Shown piece by piece: positions 58,589 through 64,000 of a stretch of 64,000 nucleotides of DNA; position 1 is the first letter of the stretch; each line of letters begins with the position of its first letter. The DNA lies in contig NZ_FMXO01000005.1 of the NCBI RefSeq assembly GCF_900104215.1, forward strand, positions 1-64,000. The letters run 5' to 3'. The notes under the pieces were generated by a model. It saw only the letters and a program-made list of their open reading frames with translations. It had not been told where the DNA came from and did no database searches. This DNA is from Desulfonatronum thiosulfatophilum. Lineage in GTDB: Bacteria > Desulfobacterota > Desulfovibrionia > Desulfovibrionales > Desulfonatronaceae. The position numbers and the translations under genes were made by a program.

Positions 58589-59233
58589 TTACCAGCCGTG
58601 GGCGCCGACCAAGTTGACGAACATGACAGCTCCCAGATTGGATTTCATGATTTTTCCGTCCCGTTTGGCAAAACGAATCAGTTCCTGACTGCGTTGCCTG
58701 ACGCCCACGGGAATGATCATGATGCCGGGTTCAGTGAGCTGATCCAGCAGGGGGGGGGGGACGTCCGGCCCTCCGGCGGTAACCATGATCCGATCAAACG
58801 GCCCTTCATTCGGCCATCCCAGGGTTCCATCGTCGAGTTTTAGATGGACGTTAAAGTAACGCATCTTGTTCAGCCGGGTGAATGCCGCGTTGTGCAGCGG
58901 CTTTACCCGTTCAACGGTATAAACGTCTGCTCCCATTTCAGCAAGAATAGCCGCCTGGTAGCCGGAGCCGGTACCGATTTCCAGAACTCGCATTCCCGGC
59001 TGCACATGCAGCAGGGCGGTCATCAAGGCGACGATATACGGCTGGGAAATCGTCTGCCCGTAACCAATCGGGAGGGGATGATCCTCGTGCGACTGGGCCC
59101 GCAGCGCCTCTTCAACGAAGAGATGACGCGGTACTTTGCGCATGGCCGCGAGTACGGCGGAGTCCGTAATGCCTCGGGATTCGATTTGTTCGCGGACCAT
59201 TCGCTCCCGCTTGCGTTTCGGATCAATACTCAA
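58589..59233 (-). CDS. pcm: Protein-L-isoaspartate O-methyltransferase
   Basis: Repairs damaged proteins by methylating isoaspartyl residues with SAM. The 214 residues have the N-terminal REQIESRGI, then [23 protein letters not shown] motif [20 protein letters not shown], and [15 protein letters not shown]. The late [20 protein letters not shown] and [14 protein letters not shown] close the fold. An 11-base C-run in the coding strand encodes part of Val-Pro-Pro-Pro-Leu (58750-58760). The frame is intact with 11 bases. Position downstream of nothing but an intergenic repeat suggests its own promoter. Confidence 0.94.
   Translation of the reverse strand: MSIDPKRKRERMVREQIESRGITDSAVLAAMRKVPRHLFVEEALRAQSHEDHPLPIGYGQTISQPYIVALMTALLHVQPGMRVLEIGTGSGYQAAILAEMGADVYTVERVKPLHNAAFTRLNKMRYFNVHLKLDDGTLGWPNEGPFDRIMVTAGGPDVPPPLLDQLTEPGIMIIPVGVRQRSQELIRFAKRDGKIMKSNLGAVMFVNLVGAHGW
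58750..58760. repeat. Eleven-base homopolymer G (C on coding strand) inside pcm
   Basis: Eleven consecutive G on the plus strand within pcm. The reading frame is open with exactly 11; a gain or loss of one base would truncate the protein. Confidence 0.9.
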
Positions 59234-59449
59234 CCATGTACTCCGGGAAAAAATGCTTGGTGTTCCCTATTCGTAGGGCTTACTGTTGGAAAACACTTTT
59301 TGAAAACAAATTTTTAGTGGCAAGTCAATGAAAAAACCGTCAAAAGTGCTCCAAGTGAAGCATTCTGGAATAGAATCGAGATGGAGGAGAAACGGAATGG
59401 AGGTGCCAACCTGAGGAGAAAAAAGCGCAGTAACGACTCAACTGCATTT

Positions 59450-59611
59450 CGGCTTGTCTCGATTTTTACGGCCTCGCAATTCCTTCGCCGGCTTCGTAAC
59501 ATCGAACCATTGCGAATAATCAGCATTTTGTGCTTCATGCGTTCGGCAATGGTTAGCTGAACGAATCCTGGCTCAGTCAGACAGGCGACGCCCAAAAATC
59601 GAGACAAGCCG
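59450..59611. repeat. Family B foldback repeat, copy 2, with perfect terminal inverted repeats
   Basis: Perfect 18-bp arms: CGGCTTGTCTCGATTTTT at 59450-59467 and its reverse complement at 59594-59611. The interior CGGCCTCGC, CCTTCGCCGGCTTCGTAACA, TCGAACCATTGCG and CGAATCCTGGCTCAGTCA matches copies 1 and 3. Confidence 0.8.
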
Positions 59612-59658
59612 GAACCCTCCGAGTCTTGTCGTGAGATGGGTTGAGTCGTTGCAAAGCG

Positions 59659-59692
59659 CAAAGCTTGCCGATCAGCAAGCTTTGCGTGGAAG
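59659..59692 (-). terminator. Terminator-like hairpin after the peroxiredoxin gene
   Basis: GCAAAGCTTGC (about 59660-59670) can pair with GCAAGCTTTGC (about 59677-59687), loop of about 6. It lies about 40 bp past the peroxiredoxin stop on the minus strand. The T-run after it is weak. Confidence 0.4.
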
Positions 59693-59729
59693 ATTCATGT
59701 CGAGCGAAAGTATCGACAGGAAAGCGGAC

Positions 59730-60368
59730 TCAGGGAGCAGCCTCTGCTGCCGTGAGGGATTGCAGGCCCTGGATCACAACTTCCAGGGGAGGACGGATAT
59801 TGATGTCCTGAACGTGCAGAAAACGAATCTCCCCGTCCTTGTCGATGAAAATCAACGCCCGTTCGGTAGTGCCGTCGGAGCGCAGTACCCCATAGGACTG
59901 TGCTGCCTGACCATGGGGCCAGAAGTCGGAGAGCACTGGAAACCATAATCCGCCCATGGCCTGAACCCAGGAGTACAATGTCGGGATGTTGTCCACGCTG
60001 ATGCCGAGGATGACGGTTTCATGCTCATTGAACACATCCTTTAGGATGTTGTATCCGGGCCACTGGTCCGAGCAAACCGGAGTCCAGGCCGCTGGGACGA
60101 AGGAGAGCATCACGTTTTTGCGGCCACGATAGTCGCTCAGGATGATGGTTTCGCCGTCAACGGCGGACAGGGTGAAATCAGGGGCAATATCACCAACCTG
60201 TACCTTGAGTTCGCTGTCGATGGGCTGGAGATCGTGCACCTGGTAGACTTGATCCATGACCCTGCTTGAATTTTCGGCTTTTGCATTTTTCGGAACATAA
60301 ACAAGGGCAAACGCCAGGAAGATGCCCAAGATCGCGAAACGGAGCTTGGAAAGGATAATGGGAGGCAT
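59730..60368 (-). CDS. Exported peroxiredoxin (AhpC/TSA-type redoxin)
   Basis: A 212-residue thiol peroxidase-like protein with a signal peptide (about 1-31, ending KNAKAE), so it acts in the periplasm. The redoxin domain has [18 protein letters not shown] and [20 protein letters not shown], with the peroxidatic Cys in TPVCSDQ. The later [20 protein letters not shown] and [20 protein letters not shown] complete the fold. No resolving Cys is evident, so it may be a one-Cys type needing an external reductant. The ATG at 60368 has AAGGA 7 bases upstream. The thioredoxin-like gene 10 bp upstream is a likely partner. Confidence 0.85.
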   Translation of the reverse strand: MPPIILSKLRFAILGIFLAFALVYVPKNAKAENSSRVMDQVYQVHDLQPIDSELKVQVGDIAPDFTLSAVDGETIILSDYRGRKNVMLSFVPAAWTPVCSDQWPGYNILKDVFNEHETVILGISVDNIPTLYSWVQAMGGLWFPVLSDFWPHGQAAQSYGVLRSDGTTERALIFIDKDGEIRFLHVQDINIRPPLEVVIQGLQSLTAAEAAP

Positions 60369-60378
60369 ATGCTGATCC

Positions 60379-60951
60379 TTAACGTATGGCTGCCAGCAAT
60401 AGTTCAAGAAAACTGTCCGGATCGTCAAAACTTCCCAAATGAGAAAGTCGAACTACGTGCTTGACATTCGGCGCCTCTCCTTCAGGCTGCACCAGGACAA
60501 AATAGGGTGTGCCGACGCCAGCGAAAGCTTTGTGCAGGACATAGTCAGGATCTGTTATCAGTGGAAAGGGAATGTCGTATCTGTCCCTGAAGAATTGGAC
60601 TTCCATCTGGGAGTTGCCGGCGCCGATGCCCAATATTTTGACTTCATCCGCCAGACCTTTTTCCGCGATGGCGGCATACAATGCATTCACCGCGGGTGCT
60701 TCCTTCTGACAGATGGGGCAGTACATACTGAAGATCTGGATCATCACGGCTTTGCCGTCAATGTCGGAGAGGGAAAAAGTCTTCGCACCGTCCGGCAAGC
60801 CCAAATATTCACCGTGCTCCTGCACATCCTGGACGGGCAGCGTCAGATCAGGGAGGACGTCTCCGATGCCGAACGGACCATCCTGGGCGCCGACAGGTTG
60901 GATTAGGCCAAGCGACAAAACAGTAAGAACGAGAATGATCAAACGATGCAT
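60379..60951 (-). CDS. Exported TlpA/redoxin-like thiol-disulfide protein
   Basis: A 190-residue periplasmic protein. The signal peptide is about 1-22 (ending PVGAQ). The domain has [15 protein letters not shown], then [20 protein letters not shown], with a CPIC active site like that of thioredoxin-fold reductants. [15 protein letters not shown] carries the cis-Pro. It starts upstream of the peroxiredoxin gene with a 10-bp gap, so the two are probably one operon. A role as reductant for the peroxiredoxin is inferred, not shown. No membrane electron donor such as CcdA adjoins them. Confidence 0.85.
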   Translation of the reverse strand: MHRLIILVLTVLSLGLIQPVGAQDGPFGIGDVLPDLTLPVQDVQEHGEYLGLPDGAKTFSLSDIDGKAVMIQIFSMYCPICQKEAPAVNALYAAIAEKGLADEVKILGIGAGNSQMEVQFFRDRYDIPFPLITDPDYVLHKAFAGVGTPYFVLVQPEGEAPNVKHVVRLSHLGSFDDPDSFLELLLAAIR

Positions 60952-61463
60952 TGGTCATCTCCATTAATTTGATAAAGGGTGAAATGGGGGCTTCAACATG
61001 AGCTTTGAGCGACGACGGCGTGACCGGAGAGGCACCTTTTGAAGAGTGAATATCCAGAGTGTAAAGCGAAGATTTATCTCATTTATGAACTTTAGACGAG
61101 TTCACAGTCGCTGTGCAAGAAACACGGTCTTACGCAGGCTCTGGCATTATTCATCGATGGAAATCAAGGTGAGAATTCGGTCGGCATCAACGGCAATCCA
61201 GGGAAGTTTCAGGCGTAGAGTGCCTCGGGAGCGCAGGGCCACGGTGCAATGCGAAATGGGGGCGCTCAAAAAATGCTACCGTCGAAATGTTGCGTTTCGG
61301 GTCTGTAAGACCAAGGCATTCGGGCTAAGGGAAAATCTCTCGCCTCGCGCATCTATACGGGCCAAAGCTGATCCACAAGATATAACCTGTCAGCTACACG
61401 TCAAGAGACAAAGAGACCGCATATGGATGCTGCGGTCCCAGGATAAAGAGGCGTCGTTCGTTC
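60952..61463. other. Non-coding region
   Basis: A 512-bp gap between the FlgO-like gene and the thioredoxin-like gene. A 166-codon plus-strand frame here has Arg/Cys-rich composition, no ribosome binding site and overlaps the next gene's end, so it is not called. Only a small hairpin (GGTCTgtaAGACC near 61297) is seen. Confidence 0.5.
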
Positions 61464-62306
61464 TTACTGACCCGTGCCTTGAAACAATTCGCGTTGGGTT
61501 GATAGATCCCAGGCTGTGGGCGATGCAAGTTGTCGAGCCGACTTGAAACGGTTCAGGGCCGCGCGGGAATTCTTGCCCCAGAGGCCGTCAATTCTGTCTG
61601 TATAGTAGTTCAGTTCCGCGAGACGAGTCTGGATCAGCCGGGCGGCTAGGGAGTTTTTCGGGTCGAGCAGAATGGTGCCCCTGGCCAGAGGACCTTCCGG
61701 CGCTGGTTGAGTCGATTGTTCGGAAGGTTGCGATCGTTGGGGTTGGAATATCGTCGGATTCTTGGCGACCAGTTCGTGCAGTTCGGACGTTTTACGCAAG
61801 GTGGCGTCCTGGGTGCTCAGGATTGACCCGTCCAGGGTGCTGAGCAATTTAACGGTAACTATGATCGAATCCGAGAGGACCGTATAGGTGCCGACAATTA
61901 TGCCCTGAGCATCATGGCTTGACCTGACTTCCCGCAGATTTCTGGACAGGACCATTTCTCCAGCATTTTCACTGATGATCATTGATCCCTGGCGAAGCTT
62001 GAGCTCCACGATACGGTAGCCGAGTTGAGACATGCGCGAGGCGATCTGTTCTCCCAACAGCCGACCAAAGGTGCTGGAGGCATTGAGGTCGTCCAGGTCG
62101 ACCAAACTGGTGAACAGGATCGTCTTGGTGCGGTCCACATGTTGAACGAGATTGTGATCCAGTCCATCGGCCAGGGCATGGGCAATCCCATGAAATCCGC
62201 GCACGGCGTGGCGGGCGGAGTCGGAATGGGACCGGCCGGGTTGAACGCTCATCAACGTGAATATGGTCAGGATGGAAAAGACAAAGAAGGAACGGATCCA
62301 CATCAT
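61464..62306 (-). CDS. FlgO-like exported protein with C-terminal peptidoglycan-binding-like domain
   Basis: A 280-residue protein. The signal peptide is about 1-26. The FlgO domain (about 35-180) has TILFTSLVDLDDLNASSTFG, RLLGEQIASRMSQLGYRIVE, and LVSRNLREVRSS-like VLSRNLREVRSSHDAQGIIV, a pattern shared with Vibrio FlgO, which is needed for flagellar stability. A Pro/Gln-rich linker follows, then a PG_binding_1-like end (about 220-275, RLIQTRLAELNYYTDRIDGL, GKNSRAALNRFKSA). The ATG at 62306 has GGAG 7 bases upstream. The lipoprotein gene just upstream is a probable partner. No flagellar genes are in the window. Confidence 0.8.
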   Translation of the reverse strand: MMWIRSFFVFSILTIFTLMSVQPGRSHSDSARHAVRGFHGIAHALADGLDHNLVQHVDRTKTILFTSLVDLDDLNASSTFGRLLGEQIASRMSQLGYRIVELKLRQGSMIISENAGEMVLSRNLREVRSSHDAQGIIVGTYTVLSDSIIVTVKLLSTLDGSILSTQDATLRKTSELHELVAKNPTIFQPQRSQPSEQSTQPAPEGPLARGTILLDPKNSLAARLIQTRLAELNYYTDRIDGLWGKNSRAALNRFKSARQLASPTAWDLSTQRELFQGTGQ

Positions 62307-62318
62307 GGCCTTGCTCCT

Positions 62319-63035
62319 CTAGCGATCCACGAGATGAAAGGTGACCACTCCCGGTTCTCTGGGAAGGATGTGTTGTTTGTAATGCCACCATTCCGAATCA
62401 TTGATGTAGTAGATCGACGTATCGCGCATCAGGAAATCGTCGTCGAAAAGCAGGGAGGATGTGATCATGACTTCGGTCCGTGGAAGATTGGAGGTGTAGA
62501 CGCCGGCATCCACATCGGCCTCGGCGCTGCGCATCAGGGCTTGATTTATCAGAGCACCGTGGCCGTCCGGTGTGAGCAGGGACGCTCGCTGCACGAAAAC
62601 ATCCGGAGCCAGCGCCTTGTAAAGTCCGCTTCCGGTTCGAACAAACCTGTCGCCATGGCGAACCATATCTAAATCGAAGCTCAGAATCATGGCGTTGCTG
62701 AAACTGCCGGTAACGGCAATGTTTCGCTCTACCAGCCTGGTAATCAGCAGGCTATGAAAGGATTTCGCAAATGGCGTGGTTCCGGAAGGAGCCACGTAGA
62801 TAGGAAATTGCCGTTCCATAACGTGCCGTTCCAGAGACTTGTGGACTCGGCCGGCCACATCGTCGGCCAGCACCTCCCAGTGGTGCATGGCCTGCATCTT
62901 CTGCTGGGCTCGCAGAGGATAGGCCGTGGGTACGGGGATTTGGGAAAGAACCGGCAGTGTGCCATGCCGATGGGTACAGCCATGGATCAACAAAATGACG
63001 GCGATAAGCAGAACTCCGTGCAACACGCTGCGCAT
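62319..63035 (-). CDS. Lipoprotein associated with the FlgO-like gene
   Basis: A 238-residue envelope lipoprotein. The signal peptide ends in lipobox LLIHGC (Cys about 20). The mature part starts with a short polar stretch, then helical and strand segments such as SFHSLLITRLVERNIAVTGS and AMILSFDLDMVRHGDRFVRT. TEVMITSSLLFDDDFLMRDT and SEWWHYKQHIL lie near the end. I know no named family beyond its recurrent place next to FlgO-like genes. The ATG at 63035 follows AAGGA at 9 bases; the ATG at 63044 is too close to that site. The FlgO-like gene lies 12 bp downstream. Confidence 0.75.
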   Translation of the reverse strand: MRSVLHGVLLIAVILLIHGCTHRHGTLPVLSQIPVPTAYPLRAQQKMQAMHHWEVLADDVAGRVHKSLERHVMERQFPIYVAPSGTTPFAKSFHSLLITRLVERNIAVTGSFSNAMILSFDLDMVRHGDRFVRTGSGLYKALAPDVFVQRASLLTPDGHGALINQALMRSAEADVDAGVYTSNLPRTEVMITSSLLFDDDFLMRDTSIYYINDSEWWHYKQHILPREPGVVTFHLVDR

Positions 63036-63044
63036 GAAAACCAT

Positions 63045-63602
63045 TCCTTAAGTTTGATGGAGAAGTAACGAGGTTGAAGGAAGTGTTGAGACCCCTGCTT
63101 CCCAGCGCAGGAGTTTCTTGAAAATAATCCATCAGCCCTGCTCATGAAATCATGGATGAACATGTTTTAGATTGGATCAAATATTGCATTTTTTTGCTGT
63201 CGGGGAGGCGCCGGGAACTTTTTGCACCCCGTTTTATTTGATCCCCCAATTCAAAATCTGGGGCAACTACTCAGCTGAGGTCCGGCTTGCCTAGATTTTG
63301 CGGCCTCGCGGACTCCTTCGACGGCTTCGTAACATCAAAACATTGCGTGAATAAACAGCATTTGGAGCTTCAAGTGCTTGGCAATGGTTTGATGAACAAA
63401 TCCTGGCTCAGTCAAACATGCGAGACCGCAAAATCAAGTCAAACCGGGCCAGTCCTGTGTACTTAAAGAATAGGCTGAATAGCTACAATCTGGAGATGTA
63501 ATGTTTCATGCCTTATCGGCATTCACCGGGATATTCTTTAGACTTGCCTCCGGGCATGCTCGCCTTGAGCTTGTGTTCTTATTTGCTTGAATGGAGAAGA
63601 TA
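63045..63602. other. Divergent non-coding region with repeat B3
   Basis: 558 bp between the minus-strand lipoprotein gene and the plus-strand FlgO-like gene. Family B repeat copy 3 takes up 63264-63458. The rest must contain promoters in both directions, but none is clear enough to mark. Confidence 0.5.
63264..63458 (+). repeat. Family B foldback repeat, copy 3
   Basis: Starts CAACTACTCAGCTGAGGTCC, with the left arm CCGGCTTGCCTAGATTTTGC followed by GGCCTCGC. The right arm is GCGAGACCGCAAAATCAAGT followed by CAAACCGG, the near inverse of the left, and it ends GCCAGTCCTGTG. The interior includes GACGGCTTCGTAACATC and AATCCTGGCTCAGTCAAAC. Confidence 0.75.
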
Positions 63603-64000
63603 ATGGCAGTTCATAGAGAATTGGGACGGCGCGGAAGATTGGCGTTATTGATAAAAAAGCATCTCGGGGGTCAAATACGGCGCGTAGAAAAGCATGCGTC
63701 GGTTGGCGGCGCAGCCATGGCCGGCAATGTATCGGCGATTCTGACAGGACTTCTTCTAGTATTATTGCTGACAGGCTGTTCTCCGCCGGGACAAAACGTT
63801 CCACGTATCGCGCGACAGCCGCCGGCTGAATTGATCGCGGTGCATTACACCGTGGCTGATGCTTTGTTTTCCTTGCTCAGCGGATCGCCGTCATTCGAGT
63901 TCCCCATGCTCGTGGCCACCTTTGTCAGTCTGGATGATCTGGATCAAACCAGTCCGCTTGGACGCATCATTCCGCAACAGATCGGGTCCCGGTTTGTCCA
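63603..64000 (+). CDS. FlgO-like lipoprotein, N-terminal part, truncated by window edge
   Basis: 132 codons are visible from the ATG at 63603 (GGAG 6 bases upstream), and the frame is open at the window end. A long basic N-terminus (about 1-40) precedes a hydrophobic segment ending in lipobox LLLTGC (Cys about 60). The start of a FlgO-type domain follows: LVATFVSLDDLDQTSPLGRI and IPQQIGSRF, close to the segment TSLVDLDDLNASSTFGRLL in the protein encoded at 61464-62306. It is therefore a paralogue on the opposite strand. The unusually long n-region suggests the true start may be the ATG at 63717. Confidence 0.8.
   Translation, partial: MAVHRELGRRGRLALLIKKHLGGQIRRVEKHASVGGAAMAGNVSAILTGLLLVLLLTGCSPPGQNVPRIARQPPAELIAVHYTVADALFSLLSGSPSFEFPMLVATFVSLDDLDQTSPLGRIIPQQIGSRFV

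Larger units (their letters stand above)
59234..59729. other. Non-coding region holding repeat B2
   Basis: No supported gene in these 496 bp; a 115-codon minus frame here runs through the repeat and is rejected. Family B repeat copy 2 occupies 59450-59611. A further inverted repeat may lie around 59655-59700 (GCAAAGCTTGC and GCAAGCTTTGC). Confidence 0.5.

Noticed and set aside
59314-59661. A 115-codon minus-strand frame
   Set aside because: It runs through the family B repeat, has no ribosome binding site, and its residues reflect the inverted repeat.
61046-61546. A 166-codon plus-strand frame
   Set aside because: Its composition is Arg/Cys-rich, no ribosome site is seen, and it runs into the convergent end of the FlgO-like gene.
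57344-63458. CRISPR or integron attC array reading of the family B repeats
   Set aside because: Copies are kilobases apart with genes between them. There is no short regular spacing, no Cas gene, and no GTTRRRY core or integrase.

Overview
The window looks like chromosome from a Gram-negative sulfate-reducing deltaproteobacterium, most like the Desulfovibrionales. This is inferred from gene content: BamD, an RND pump and several lipoproteins for an outer membrane; YedF-type selenium/sulfur protein; glutamine synthetase III; Ptb-Buk; UPF0280 beside the NAD genes; and a long minus-strand housekeeping run. No rRNA, tRNA or CRISPR array was seen.

Region 1 (1-5600) is accessory DNA: a truncated ISL3-family insertion sequence that interrupts a YwgA-like gene, a HigBA toxin-antitoxin pair, a membrane-anchored Mrr-type nuclease, a Fic protein, a 5' remnant of a second fic gene, and three copies of a roughly 120-bp repeat called family A here. 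Region 2 (5600-16000) carries a membrane-bound sigma-54 activator coupled to a PhnD-like binding lipoprotein, then YedF, a DUF374 acyltransferase, UppP, CbiL, a VWA/OmpA surface protein and a GAF histidine kinase. A tandem duplication of about 246 bp lies between the last two.

Region 3 (16000-41700) is metabolic. It holds a NAD operon (nadC-nadA-nadB-UPF0280) behind a perfect inverted repeat, a glycosyltransferase, an acyl-CoA synthetase, a cupin regulator with pdxA, glycogen synthase, a Nudix hydrolase and a two-cysteine racemase. These are followed by an RND pump with YjbQ and a pseudouridine synthase, a RodZ-like protein, ilvH-ptb-buk, and glutamine synthetase III with a sigma-54-type promoter.

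Region 4 (41700-59233) is almost entirely minus strand and closely packed: rsmA, DUF2062, an EF-G, bamD, trxB, trxA, tsaD, fbp, a lipoprotein, a TPR protein, ftsB, two small conserved-looking genes, two PilT-type ATPases, pgsA, a lytic transglycosylase, a Mrp-type P-loop ATPase and pcm. Several pairs overlap by 3-4 bases, which suggests translational coupling. Region 5 (59234-64000) has a periplasmic peroxiredoxin and thioredoxin-like pair and a group of FlgO-like envelope proteins. A foldback intergenic repeat (family B here; three copies plus one fragment) is concentrated between 57 and 64 kb.

The least conventional items are the coupled sensor-lipoprotein/sigma-54 activator pair, the two repeat families, the tandem duplication at the VWA/OmpA gene, the fic duplication, and the FlgO-like cluster with no flagellar genes nearby. 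All functional names come from reading motifs in the translations; no database search was run.
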